64,000 bases of DNA from Panagrolaimus kolymaensis (Eukaryota > Nematoda > Chromadorea > Rhabditida > Panagrolaimidae), in contig JAJQJQ010000013.1 in NCBI GenBank assembly GCA_028622995.1, forward strand, positions 806,001 to 870,000. Reading direction: 5' to 3'. The position numbers and the translations under genes were made by a program. The notes under the pieces were generated by a model. That model had not been told where the DNA came from. It saw nothing but the letters and a program-made list of their open reading frames with translations, and did no database searches. Below, piece by piece: positions 46,540-58,875 of the stretch (the stretch's first letter is position 1; the number at the start of each line of letters is the position of its first letter).

Positions 46540-49500
46540 ATGGAGGAAACAAGTGCAGCATGTGAAGGTAAGAAAGGTTCTTATAACTATGTGAAAAATG
46601 GAATATATGGGAATGATATGAGGAAGTAATGATGGAAGAAGATTATGTGAACACATTTTGAAGCTATGGAAAGCTGTTTTTTTCGTGTATTTGATTCTTT
46701 TGCCGATATTTTGAAGCTAATAATGGTTTCTTTTACATCAATATCCATGGCTTATTTTCATTTTGGATAAGGAAAGATTGTTGTTTATGAAGAAAAACTG
46801 AAGACGCTTATCAACTTTATTTACATTCATTTTGCTTACCTTCCATCTCATTTTACCATCTCATTCATTTCCATACATTCTTTTTCACTTTCAACTTTAA
46901 CTTATTACTTACTTATTCTTGCTCATTTTTCAGATATGATATTCTTTGAAAGACGACTAACTGAAGTAATATTATCAATGAAACCTATTGCATTCAAATG
47001 GAGAGGTAACAAACATTAACACTTATCATCATGCTTCTAATATTCCTTTGATATTTCAGTGGTTCTTGTATGCTCAATTCTTTCAGTTTTATATAGTACA
47101 TATCATCTTATGTTGGATCCAAATGTTCGATTTGTATGTTATTCTTGTTTATCGAAAACTGATGTCATTAAATTTCTTCATTTTTAGGTAACTGTTTGGG
47201 AATCATTATGCAAACATCCATTCTTTGCTGCCAGCTTTATTACATTCTTTGGTTTATTCTTATTTTTTGGTATTCATCGACGAATTTCTGCTCCTAAAAT
47301 GTGAGTTTGCTCTTTTTACTGCTTTGAGTTGAGATTAAGCTTGAAGAAAAGAAACAACAACAATGCCAACGACTAATATCTGAAATCTGTGCTCTCTTTC
47401 CACACACTTTTATTTGACTTTTTCTACAGCATATTTATTCTCTTTATTAGGTGTTCCTTTAAAATATTTCTTCTTCCTCGATGATGTCCATTACAGCTGC
47501 TAGTTGCTTTTAAAGTTGTTTTGTTTATGTTAGTTTAGTTTGTTGTGGACGCAAAAAGCCTTTGGAAACTAAAACTAGTTTTTATGGAACAATATTTGCT
47601 TTTACTTCGTTTGTTTTAACACTTTGACCAACCATAGTACCAAAAGGACATTTTTGCTCACATTATCTTTGAAAGATTGGGTAATTTTTATCACATTTTT
47701 TGCACTGCTTTATACCAAAATTTTACAAAACTGTACCATTGTTTGCTTTTATTATTGAATAAGACTTTCTGAGATGGCTTTTAACATGTTTTATTTCACT
47801 ATTGAGAATGTCTTTTATGTATGCATGGCTTAATATCTTTTTTTCCTACCAACTTTTATTATGCAATGGATGTTCTTTATCTTTCCACGCGGCCTCCTTT
47901 TTTGTACCATCGTCGTTCTTCTGTATGTAATCATTTCTTACCGATGCGTTAAATAGTCTTTATGCAAAAATGTGTTGTTGATTCATTCCTTTTTGACCTT
48001 GAAACATTTTTTTCTTCTTTCTTCGAAAAATGAAAATTATCTTTGTTGAAAATATTCCTCCTAAAAAGGCTCGTACTCCCTTTGAAGAAGATTTTTATAA
48101 ATTTACTTTTTAACGTTTTTTCCTTTATATTTATTTTTCTTTGAAATATGATTCCGGTCATGTTTAATCCCTTTCATTTTTTATCTCTTTCCAACGTTAC
48201 GACTAAAGTGAGCTTTTTAAAGCAGCTGTAAATACTTTTATTTTTCGCGCATGTGCAATTTTTTTTTATTCATTTTATTTTGAAAAGCAAATCTCCCTTT
48301 TTTCACTTTTAAAAATAAATAAAAAAGAAAAAGGATAAATCTGGGGCAAAGCAGCAGCAACATGTAATTACTTTTTTTTCTCCACTTTCCATTGGCTATG
48401 ACAATTGTATCTTTTACCGCCATCTTTTTTTCAAATTTTTTGAAAGAATTTGCGTGTTTTAAATTTCTCTTTTAAAAAAGTTTACTTCACACCCAAACTA
48501 TTTTTTTATGGCTAAAATAAAAAGTCAATCCCCTTATTTTCTTCCATTGTTTGTTTTTACATTGTCAATGTCCAACTATGATGGTGTTATTTGCAATGAA
48601 GTAACTAACGATTGCTTGCTTTCTTTCATTTTTGACATCTTTTTTTTTGTCGTCCTCGGCTTTTTTCTTTCTTCTTTGATTTTTCTTTGAAAAAGGATTT
48701 TTTTGTTGGGTTTTGAGTGTTGTCTGTCCATTTGATCTTTCTTTTTTTCACGTCGTCCACAACAAAGCTTTTTTTCCCATGCATGTTGTTATTCAATTAT
48801 TTTTTTTGAAAATCGATGTTTGAACTTTTCCATTCATTTTTGTTATGGAACAAAGAAAAAAACTATAAACTAACTGAAATTTGGTTGGTTTTAAAAATCA
48901 AAACATATTTATCATCACCGTTGTCGTCGCATTCGCTTTTTAGTAAAAAAGACTAGAAATGGAAAAAGAAGAGGAGTGTTTTTGAAACTTTTGGATATTT
49001 TTGTTTTTCCTGATAAAAGTTTTTTGGATGAAATGTTCGCTCCACTGACCATTTTTTTGTCGGAGAAATACAAAAAAAGAGAAGATTGTGATCGATTTTA
49101 AATATGCGTCACAGTGGCGATTCCTTTTTTTGCTTTCATTTTTTTTATGAAAAAGTGGACTTCTTTTTTTCATACATTTTTCTTTGTATTTCCTCTGGAT
49201 GCATATTATTTTTGCTATTTACTTTTTTTTTTAAATATTTCTCTTCCCATTTTGCTCTGGATATAAGCAAGCATTTATAGCTGCTTCTTTTTTTTTTGGT
49301 TGCGGTTAATCCATTATTATGACGTTCACCCTCTTTTTCTTTCTTGCATACTTTTTTTGATGTTTAAGAATGAGCTTTTAATAGCAGCGTTATCTTTTTA
49401 TTTGGCAACAATAAATTTATTCTTCTTCATTTTTGATTCTCCATCGTTGATGTAGCGTCATTTGATTTATCGAATATATTTTAGTGTCTCGTCTCGTCAC

Positions 49501-51410
49501 ACATACATATGTTCATGTTTGGTTGACTAATCAAGTTTCATAACAATGCTTTTTTATTTTCTCTTTTTTGGACACCATTTTTTGTATTGCTCATACCTTT
49601 TTTTGTTGGAGTTCATCGAAATTTTTTTATTGAATTTTGTTTTTGATTGAGAACCCAACGCGCGCATTCATGAAAAACTTCTTCTTTTTTTTTCGATTGT
49701 CGTTCGTTCATAGGTCTTTTTTCTTCTCTCTTTTTTCCTTTTCTTGACATATTCCTTATTGCGACTAAGAAGTAAGAAAAAGGAATGACCAACATGATTC
49801 ATTCATTCTTTTCAACTCTTTTAAAAAAATAGTTTCTGAAGAACCTCAAAGACTTGGTTGCTTTGAAAATTGATGGAATAGCCTTTTTTGGTCTTTTTTT
49901 TTCCACTAAGAAGCAAAAATTTTCTTGGGCTTAAAAACTTACGTTTTTTCTTTCTTTGTTTGATTCCATCTTTCTCCACTTCCTTCTTTCTTATTCAGAG
50001 TTAGTTTGTTTGTGAGTTAAATAAAAACATTGCTAATTGAAGCAAGAGCTCCAAAAAAAGACGTTCACATTTTGGATGGATGGAAAAAAACATGAATGTT
50101 GTCTGACTGGCATGTCAAAGAGTATGTAGTAGTAGCAGTAGTAATTGTTACTCTATAAAAAATAAGCAAAAGAGAGGAAATGTTTCTCCATCTAAAAAGA
50201 CTGACTGCCAAGCTCTTCTCTTACTGAACAATTTTTATTTAGTACTAACAACGTTTTTTTTTTCTTCTCAGCTTCTTTTTCTTCCCAAAGTTGTCACCAC
50301 AAACAAATTTTTTTCGTCTAACTTTATTCATTTTTGTTTTGTTGTTGTTGTTATAGTTGGCATTGTTTTTGTTTCTTCTTTCAAGCTTAAGTTTTTCATA
50401 GGATGTTAGTTAGGAATGTTTCTTTCTTGAAAAATTTACTTTTGTCTCTTTTTTTAGTATTGCTGCAAGATGTCGAAATGTTTTAGCTGATTTTTGTTTG
50501 AGCTGTGATGAAGTAAGTTATTTTTTAACATTCTTTTGTACCATAGAGCACCGTTAATGATAATTTTTGTTAAAATATTCGATTTTTTCATCGTTGATGA
50601 TGGTGGTTACATACTTTTTTCATCCTCCTTTTTCTTCCTTTCCCTCTTTTTCGGTTATTACTTTTCATGCATGAATAATGAAATGAAAAACAATGTAGTT
50701 TTTGTTAGAAAAAGAAAAATGAAAGCCATAAACCATAATTTTGGTATTTGAACATTAGTATTTTCTTTTTCGTCTAAAAATCATTAACTTTTGAAGAAGG
50801 ATGTTTACATACAGGGGAATAAGCAGACTTTTCACATTTTAGAAAGATAGCTATAAACGGGTTTAATGGCATCTCTTTTATTTATGTTTGTGTCATCCTT
50901 GTTGGCACATATTCCTTTTTTTGGTTTTGGATTTTTCCATATGGCTTTTTTTCAGCATTTTCTTTCCAACAAAAAAAGATTTATGAGGAGCTTCCTTTTA
51001 TAGTTAGCGCCAAAAAGAAAGTATGAAAATCAAGTGCTAATTCAAAATTATCAAATCTTAGAGATACCTAAACGCTTTTTCGATTTGACGCTTTTGTTAT
51101 ACCATGCATTCATGTAACTATCCCATATTTTTGGAACATCTGTAAAGTATTAGTAAAACCCATAAAAGAAAAAACTATTAGAAGGGAGAAACAGGAGAAG
51201 TATGAGCACCTAAAATAAACACGAATACAAACATTGAATCATATCATCTCTTATTCACTTTTTTGTTGCCATTTTTGTAATATTCAACTTTTTTACTTTT
51301 CATTTTTTTAGAGTGGAAAACTTATTGTACGACCAGCAAATGTAGCAAACTTTTCATTTGGAATGTCAACAACGTCAACAACAAATGATAGATCTGTATC
51401 TTTTGCATAA
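46540..51410 (+). CDS. nepr-1: Nuclear envelope phosphatase regulatory subunit (CNEP1R1/TMEM188)
   Basis: Six exons (46540–46567, 46934–47005, 47060–47133, 47188–47300, 50458–50512, 51312–51410) join in phase to 146 residues. The family order is clear: FFERRLTEVI at the N terminus, a first membrane helix (VVLVCSILSVLYSTYHLML), WESLCKHPFFAASFITFFGL leading into a second helix, GIHRRISAPKIIAARCRNVL, then LSCDESGKLIVRP. This matches CNEP1R1, which partners the CTDNEP1 phosphatase to activate lipin and control nuclear-membrane lipid synthesis. It sits in the ER and nuclear envelope. The fourth intron is 3.1 kb, unusually long for this window. The ATG was chosen because it gives the family-typical N terminus. 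Confidence 0.9.
47301..50457. other. 3.1-kb intron of the CNEP1R1 gene
   Basis: The interval lies between the CDS segments ending APK and starting IAARCR. It is T-rich with homopolymer runs on the plus strand. I found no nested gene, tRNA or transposon ends. It may hold regulatory sequence. Confidence 0.6.
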
Positions 51411-52230
51411 GAATTTTATCTTTCTTCATCCCAGAAATTCAAATTTTCTCTTATCTTCTTCTTTCAACGTCGTCGTCTTCTACTGCTGCCGGTTTCTTCT
51501 TCTTGTCTTGTTTTCATATTTATTTATTATTGATTCATTTTGTTATTGCACTTTTATCAATATCAATAAATAACATTATCTACCGTATATTTTCGCTTGC
51601 TAATTTCTATCATTGTCTTCTTTTTTTATTTTTCTCTTTCGGGTGCATTTTGTTTTTCTTGTTTTTTGTGTACTAATTTTATAAAAATTGCTTTTACATA
51701 TGTCTTTTGAGGATAAATTTTATAATAATAAAATTAATTTATTCATGTTTGCTTATTGTTTTTAAAAAGAAAAACCTTTTTAATGCGTTGGTTGGATTTT
51801 TAATTTGGTTCATCGGGTATTTTCCGTTTCTTTATTTCTTTTTTTGCTTTATTTGAATATATTTTCGAACATTTAAAAATTCCCAAGCTTCTTTTACAGA
51901 ACGTAAAAATTAGATCGCCACCGCTTGTTTTGGTTTATTTTTGATTATATTTTCGTTCGTTGACCATTTAATTGTTATTTTTGCGAGAGAACCATGAAAC
52001 GGTTTGATTTGATAATTTGTTGTTGTTGGCGATATTTTTCTAAAGTCGAAGCGAATTTTAGATAAGCGGCTATTTACTTTATTCTATTGGATCGTTTACT
52101 TTCTGCCACATTTTTTTTATCACAAATATCAACGAGAGTTTACTGAAGCTCGTCCGAAAATCCTTTTTTTGTTGAGGCCTTTAACTTTTTTCTTTTTCAC
52201 TTAAATTTCCCGAGATTTTTTTGGGAAATT

Positions 52231-52771
52231 ACCTAAAGAAAAAATTTTATCCTCAAATATTTTATCTTCAACAATTTCAACGACTTTATCAGCTGCTGCA
52301 AAAGCAATACTTTTTGAACCTTCAAATAACAACAGCAGCCGACAAGAACAAAAAAATTTGAGTGAATCATCATCAAAAAAAATATTTGAAACAATTGAAA
52401 ACATAGTAAAGAAAACAACAGCAGCCACTATAGCAGCACCTTTTAAAATAGCATCAGAACCAAGCCCAACGAAACAGCAAACAACAACATTGATTGAAAC
52501 AACAACTCAAATAATATTACAAAAAATTTTTTCTTCTTCAAAAACAAATACAACCATTTCAAGTGTAGGAAGTGGTGGGGGTATTGATAGCTTTAATTCG
52601 ACAACACCACAGCATTTATTATTTTCTGGTGGTGGTGGTGGTGGTGGACATAATTCAACGACTACTGATAATTTAATTGTAAATTTATTAAATAATTATA
52701 ATAATAATTTTAATCGAAGTAATCCATATTTTTTTAACGAAACTACTGGTGAGTTTTTTTTAAAAGCTTGA
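52231..52771 (+). CDS. Low-complexity Thr/Asn/Ser-rich coding fragment
   Basis: An open frame runs from about 52231 to the stop at 52769, rich in Thr, Ser, Asn and Gly (ATIAAPFKIASEPSPTKQQT, a GGGGGGG run, NNYNNNFNRSNPYFFNETT). No ATG opens the frame, so an upstream exon is likely but I could not identify it. A donor (ACTG/gtgagt) near 52749 could instead splice onward, but no downstream exon is visible before the transposon end at 52989. It may be the remaining 5' or 3' part of a gene cut by that insertion. The function is unknown. Confidence 0.35.
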
Positions 52772-52988
52772 TCGCAAAGTTATGGTTTTAAAAAATGGCA
52801 AAGCAAGCAATTATTGAAATTAGGAGTTTCAATGGTAATAATCAGAAAACTGATTCTAAATTTCTTTCGAAATTGTTTGATTTTACTAAATCAAACCAAC
52901 TCAGTATCAAAAAGAGTATCTGAAAACTAAAAGTTAATGCGGTTCACAAAAAAAATAGTGTCTCTTTTAATATTTGTTTTTGAAGCTA

Positions 52989-53010
52989 CACTGAAAAAAA
53001 ACAGATCGTT
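52989..53010 (+). repeat. Candidate terminal repeat (CACTG end) of the large element
   Basis: Starts CACTGAAAAAAAACAGATCG after a TA. It is followed over the next 300 bp by several TTGACAAA, AGTCAAAAA and TTGTCAAAAA-type motifs that could be subterminal binding sites. The first six bases, CACTGA, equal those of the 4.5-kb element. The matching right end is not in the window. Confidence 0.4.
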
Positions 53011-53363
53011 TTGACAAAGTCTAAAAAAGTAGTCAAAAAATTGATGCTGATTGTTGCTGATTCGTATCCCATTTTGTTGTCAAAAATGCTAAAACGCTTT
53101 ATGAATTACCCATTTTTATGGGTTAAAAATTTTTGATACTCAAAAACAAGGATATGATTGAAACTTGACTCCCCTTTTCAAAAGTTTGACTACCAAATTG
53201 GAAATTTTTACACCTAATTCCAAATTTTACACCAAATTTAAATTTTATCCCCTTTTCTAAGATTTCCAATTTCAAACAACATTTTATTTATAAACAAAAA
53301 CAACAAACAAACAAAATAACAAAACAAGGACAAATAAAATAACGACAGATATTTGACAGGTTA

Positions 53364-53708
53364 TTAGAAGTAATGAAAAGGACCATCCATGCTGTGATTC
53401 ATATCTTCAATATGAAGCATTGACAAGTGTCCAGATGTTCCAGCATATGTCAAGGCAGTTGTAACACCATCAATTACATCAAAAAGATCCTTGTACATAA
53501 TTTTGAGGACTTTGTTATATTTTTGAGGAGAAGAAAGTGGAGTCAATTTTCTTTTGCGAGAACGACCAAAAAGCGAAGGATAATAACTTGGAGATGAAGT
53601 TGGAACAACTTCTTTTTGACAAGTTTTGACATGTTCGGCAGGTAATGGAGCATTCTTCGAAGCATCATTCTGAACATCCAGAGCATCATTTCTACCAGAG
53701 ATAGTCAT
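53364..53708 (-). pseudogene. Truncated second JmjC fragment
   Basis: A single open frame of 114 codons from ATG at 53708. The basic first half (FGRSRKRKLTPLSSPQKYNK) leads into DLFDVIDGVTTALTYAGTSG then HLSMLHIEDMNHS and stops soon after at FHYF. This aligns with the JmjC core of the gene at 55034–58698 (DRIAGVSTSMMYFGTKG then DMSSFHTEDLD): identities include the G-V-x-T, Y-x-G-T-x-G and H-x-E-D residues. It lacks the distal histidine, the cofactor lysine strand and the zinc site, so it cannot be an active demethylase. It is either a broken copy or a small protein that reuses the fold edge. Confidence 0.6.
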
Positions 53709-53984
53709 AGCGAGCAACAGATAGAGAAACCAGAGCGAGAGAGAGCGAGTAATTGATTAAGTTTGTACTAAAATATGCGGAGTATTTAGAAGAGTTTAAT
53801 TAATTCAATCATATCAAAGAGGAGAGTTAACTTATAAAGTTGGTTTATAAACCGACTAGTTAATTAATGCACATAAATATTATTCGACAAGTAATTTATT
53901 CATTTCAAACAGACAATTTATAATAAGAAAAAGAGAAAAAGATAAAGAATTGACAGTTTTCTTTTTGAGGTTGATATCGGCAGG

Positions 53985-54887
53985 TTAATGAGTATTTTTA
54001 AAAGCGATAGCGAAGAGACAACTTTCCAAATCAGTTGTAATTCGGACTTCATACATGAAGAATGGTTCATCACCGAACAAGAAAGAATTGACAGGTTTGA
54101 AATTGAAAAAGTTGAGCATTTCGATGTAAGCATTATCAGGATAATCATCAACGATCATGAGAAGTCTGCTTCGAATGAAACTTGGAACAATCTAAAATAT
54201 TAAGGAAATAAAATATGCTTTATTAAATAATGTACTTACTCCAAAAGCATCGGCAAAAGCGGCACGTCTCGGCATGTCTTTAACAATAAGTGTCAAATAA
54301 TCATATGATGAATCAGCCTGATACTTCAAATCTGCTGCATGTTTGAAGTTATGCATGAAAGTGGCATTTCTCCATTGACGAGTATCAACAACTAAAGTAG
54401 CAATTGGTCCACCATTAAGACGATGCTTGAGTTCAGTCATCTTTACGCTTGGAGCATAGCAGTGATGAATAAAGATACATGTGCTTTGAGCTGATGCAAC
54501 TTGACACATATTGTAAAAATCATAACGTCGCCAAGTACCACCAATCGTCAACTGGAATGAAGAACAATTACATTTTTATAATTATTACGTTAAAAATCTT
54601 ACCTTATCAACGCCACTAGCAAAGAATGGAATCCATTCATGTGGATTGTTGAGAGCAGAATGAATAGCACAGGTTGATTCAATCCACAAAGTTGAATCAG
54701 CTTGACAATTGTTGAGTACTACAGACAAATCTTGATTATTTGCGACAAGTCTATGACCACTTCGAAAGTCCATGATTGTTTCATAATGTAGAATAGTTAC
54801 TTTGGCAACTCTATCAGTAGGCGAAATTAAAGGCCATTGAGGTTTACCAAGGACGATATTAGCTCGGTGAGCATTGAAGAGACCCAT
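53985..54887 (-). CDS. Element-borne protein with F-box-associated look
   Basis: Three exons (54603–54887, 54240–54551, 53985–54191) join in phase to 267 residues. Repeating strand-like segments (VAKVTILHYETIMDF, LTIGGTWRRYDFYNMC, PIATLVVDTRQW, YDYLTLIVKDMP, RSRLLMIVDDYPDN, MYEVRITTDLESCLFAIAF) resemble the C-terminal substrate half of nematode F-box/FTH proteins, without a clear F-box. An upstream in-frame stretch after a splice acceptor (SDSGEHVSSTINSCKKYGK) may be leader. Its 5' end faces the JmjC gene, so the two probably share a divergent promoter around 54900–55030. No family is certain. Confidence 0.5.
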
Positions 54888-55033
54888 TTTGCCATATTTT
54901 TTACACGAGTTGATAGTACTTGAAACATGTTCTCCAGAGTCACTCTAAAAGATTTCTTTCAATTTTTTGCATTGTAAAAGATTTAAACTTACTTTGTAAC
55001 TACTATGGAAATTTGCTGATTTGGCAAAGCTTG

Positions 55034-58000
55034 ATGCAGGCAAGCAAGAAATATGAAAATATGTTGATTTTCAACGTAAGTTTTTAATTATTCTTTCCAA
55101 CAATTTTATGTCTGTTTTTAAGGTGAAAGCGCCTGATAATTATAACTCGCGCATGACAATTGATCCAGAAATGGTCAGTAAAAAAATGCCAGCTCTTGGA
55201 CCTGCCGAAATGTATCGCTTCTTGGAAGTTCAAAAGGGAAGTGGACTATTTCGCTTAGCCAATACAAAAAAAACGGTAGCTGTTACAAGACCTGTCATTC
55301 AAAAACATATCTTTTCGATGAAAGAATCACCTGACAATTTCGAATGGAGGTAAGTTTGTATTATGCTAATCAAATACTAATAACATTTGTTTTATAGGCC
55401 GCTTTTTGAACAAAAGAACTTGTCGAAATATACCGAACGGGCTTATAAGCAAGATATTGATTGGTCGTTGATGGACAATATTTACAAAACTACTTCACAT
55501 TTGCGAGAATCTTGCAAAGATTGGAACCTCAACCATATTGACGGCTATTTAAATGACATGTTAGATGTAAGTTTTTATAACGATTATTTTATTTATCGTT
55601 CATTTTTTTAGGGTGATAGAATCGCAGGTGTATCAACCTCCATGATGTATTTTGGAACCAAAGGTGACATGTCGTCGTTTCACACAGAAGATTTGGATGT
55701 CAATTCTGTAAGCTATCTTTATCCTCAAAGCGCCAATAAAGTAAGTTATAAAACGATATTTTTCTATTATTATAATTTATTTTATAGGTTTGGATTGCAG
55801 TACATCCTGATCATCGTCAAAAATTAGAAGATATCATGAACCGTCAACTTGATGTTAACATGTCAAATCTTCCTATCCGAAGTAAGGAAGGTTTCTGTAT
55901 CATGCCACTCAACCACAAATATATGATTGTATCTGTCGATTTCTTGGAGGAAGAAGGAATTCCATATCAATTTGTCGTTCAAAAACCTGGCACTTTTGTT
56001 TTCACTCGAGTTGGTGTAAGTTACTTTTGTTTATAAATTAAACATTTATATGATTAATTTTTAGGTTCTCCATCAAGTTGTAAATGCTGGTTTTAACTTG
56101 GCTGAAGCTGTCAATTTCACTGGTATGCGATATCATGTCCATGCCCGGCGTCGAGAATTTCATTGCTGTAGGAAACAAAGACAAAATTATTCGGCCCCAG
56201 CATGGTTAAAATTAATCAATCCATTGACTGAAGGTGAAAATGAAATGGAATCATGTGTCAAAGACTTTACAAAACTTGTTCGAAAATTTCAAACTGAATC
56301 CATCGATGATGCTGAAGAATCTGACGAAGAATTACCTACTTCTCCTATTGAACCTGTCAATGATACTACCGATGCTGAACACAATCCTGCCAACTTACCT
56401 GCTGAAGCTACTACTGCTAACAACGGTGAAGTAACTGACGATGATAATCTCGATGTTCCAAGATCAAATGTTTCTGAAAACAATAAAGAAAATGAACAAT
56501 CTATCGATCAAACAAATGATAAAGGAGATGATGATCTTACTAATATGATTGATGATTCCGAAGAACAAGGTTATTATGAAGAATATCTCGATGATCTTTT
56601 ACAAGCTGCTAATAAACCTCTCGAAAATATTCAAGAAGAAGAAGAAGTTATTGAAACTGCCGAAGAGGAAACTCTTGTTGCAAAAGAACCTATGGAATCT
56701 CATCCTGAAAAAGATGATAATGAAGTTGAGTTCGTTGCTGTTGTTAATGGCCAAAAAAAGAATCCTGTTTCAAATTATGTTTCTGTTACTTCTTTTGAGC
56801 CTAACAAATCGAACGATGGTCAACATGTCGGAAGTGTATCTGCTACTCAAACAATTGATGATTTGTCGATTCCTTCAACAACACCAATAGGAAAGCTGAA
56901 ACTTTCACGATTAGCTGGTAGTAATCAATATCAAGTTGCAAGTAAAGAAAAACAGCATGTACTTGTTAGTACTGCAACAACTGTCGGTTTAGTTATTGTT
57001 GATCCACCAATTGCTGCTGTTGTTGAACCTGTCGCTGCTGAAACACCAATTGCTGCTTCTGTTGAACCTATGGCTGTTGATCCACCTATCACTGTTGATC
57101 CACCAATTGCTGCTGTTGATCCACCAATTGCTGCTGTTGTTGAACCTGTCGCTGCTGAAACACCAATTGCTGCTTCTGTTGAACCTATGGCTGTTGATCC
57201 ACCTATCACTGCTGAAACACCAATTGCTGCTGTTGATCCACCAATTGCTGCTGTTGTTGAACCTGTCGCTGCTGAAACACCAATTGCTGCTTCTGTTGAA
57301 CCTATGGCTGTTGTTGAACCTGTCGCTGCTGAAACACCAATTGCTGCTTCTGTTGAACCTATGGCTGTTGATCCACCTATCACTGCTGAAACACCAATTG
57401 CTGCTGTTGATCCACCAATTGCTGCTGTTGTTGAACCTGTCGCTGCTGAAACACCAATTGCTGCTTCTGTTGAACCTATGGCTGTTGATCCACCTATCAC
57501 TGCTGAAACACCAATTGCTGCTTCTGTTGAACCTATGGCTGTTGATCCACCTATCACTGCTGAAACACCAATTGCTGCTGTTGTTGAACCTGTCGCTGCT
57601 GAAACACCAATTGCTGCTTCTGTTGAACCTATGGCTGTTGATCCACCTATCACTGTTGATCCTCCAATTGCTGCTGTTGATCCACCAATTGCTGCTGTTG
57701 TTGAACCTGTCGCTGCTGAAACACCAATTGCTGCTGCAGATGAACCTATCGCTACTGAACCAAAAAGAAAGGGACGAAAAAAGGCTAAGGAAGCTGGAAC
57801 TCAGGAAGCTGGAACTAAGAAAAAAAAACGAAAAGCACCTCGTAAGGCACCTGTCAAAAGAAGAAGTCCAAAATCAAAACAAACCATTGAATCAGAAGGT
57901 GACGATGATGAATATGGCGATAATGTTCCTTCAAGAAATTCACCTGTCAAAGTAACATCTCCTGTCAAAAAAAGAAAAGCTGTCGAAACTGAAGATGAAC

Positions 58001-58698
58001 GTCGTCCTGTTAAAAGAAAGAATCTTTCTTTGACCGATGCCGAAGCTCAGAAGTTGAAAATTCATTTAGAAAATAGGGCTAAGATCAATGACGCTTACAG
58101 ATCTCAAGAAAAAGAAAGATATCATCAAAGAAAGGCTGATGGAACTTACAAAAGAAGTAAAGGAAAAAAAACTGATTTAACTAAACAATTCGAAATACTT
58201 ATCCAAGCTCCTAATAGGCAGATCAAAAAATGTCAAGCTGCCTTGGATAAGCATGCATCATGTATTGTAAGACTTTCTGAAGAAAAACGTAAGAAATATG
58301 TCGAGCAATTAGAAAAACAAAATGTCAAATTGGCTGCTATCAAACTTCGCCGTGAACTAACTCAAGCTGTCAAGAAGATTTTTTCTAAAGAATCTGTCGA
58401 GCACCGAATTAAGGAAGGATATGTGTCGTATGAAATTGTCAGAGATTTTCTTGATGGTGAACTTCATCGACAACTTATGATTAATGCTTTGAAAGTGGTC
58501 AAAGTTGATGATCTTGAATTTTGGAAGAAATCTACAAAAACAAAAGCTGCATGGAATGAAACTTTTGGAGTTGATGAAAATTACAGAATTCCTGCTAAAG
58601 AATACGACACTGTTTCTGAGGATGATGCTGAAAAAGAAGAAGAAACTGCCGATGAAAAAGAAACTGACGATGGAAGTGAAAGTGACGAAGAAGAATGA
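55034..58698 (+). CDS. KDM4-like JmjN/JmjC histone demethylase carried by a transposon
   Basis: Six exons (55034–55075, 55123–55349, 55398–55566, 55612–55740, 55788–56015, 56065–58698) join in phase to 1,142 residues. Residues ~10–60 resemble a JmjN segment. The JmjC core has GVSTSMMYFGTKGDMSSFHTED, with iron ligands H170 and E172, the cofactor lysine in ANKVWIAVHP, and the distal ligand H268 in LHQVVNAGFNLAEAVNF. HCCRKQ follows, like the C-x-C zinc site of KDM4. KDM4 enzymes remove H3K9/K36 methylation using Fe(II) and 2-oxoglutarate. The rest is an acidic region, a Pro/Ala-rich tandem repeat (about residues 577–830), a strongly basic stretch (KRKGRKKAKE and RKAPRKAPVKRR) and a charged coiled-coil tail. 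Activity is inferred, not shown. The ATG was chosen because it splices into frame. Confidence 0.75.
56996..57760 (+). repeat. Tandem Pro/Ala-rich repeat inside the JmjC protein
   Basis: About 760 bp built from 27–36 bp modules coding for VDPPIAAV, VEPVAAETPIAA, SVEPMAVDPPIT and variants, arranged in higher-order blocks such as PVAAETPIAASVEPMAVDPP. Copies are nearly identical at the DNA level, including synonymous sites, so the array is young and probably length-variable. All units keep the frame. Confidence 0.9.
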
Positions 58699-58875
58699 TT
58701 CATATCGTGTCTAAGCCTATTTATTGTTATTTGTCAAATTTTTTTTTACACATTGTTACGTTTATAATAAAAATTTTATTTTACATGATCACAAAGAAAA
58801 AGTAATACACAAAGAAACACAATAGAGAAAAACTGACAGGTAATTTGACAAGTAAATGAAGAAGAAATTGACAGA

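Noticed and set aside
46133..46594. Open frames flanking the CNEP1R1 start
   Set aside because: The plus-strand frame is interrupted relative to the CNEP1R1 exon, and the minus-strand frame has no partners; both are shadows or leader sequence.
56931..57653. Long minus-strand open frame opposite the Pro/Ala repeat
   Set aside because: It is the antisense shadow of the tandem repeat in the JmjC gene; its length comes from repeat periodicity, not coding.
56996..57955. Leucine-rich plus-strand frame over the same repeat
   Set aside because: A second-frame shadow of the same array with no start context or splice partners.
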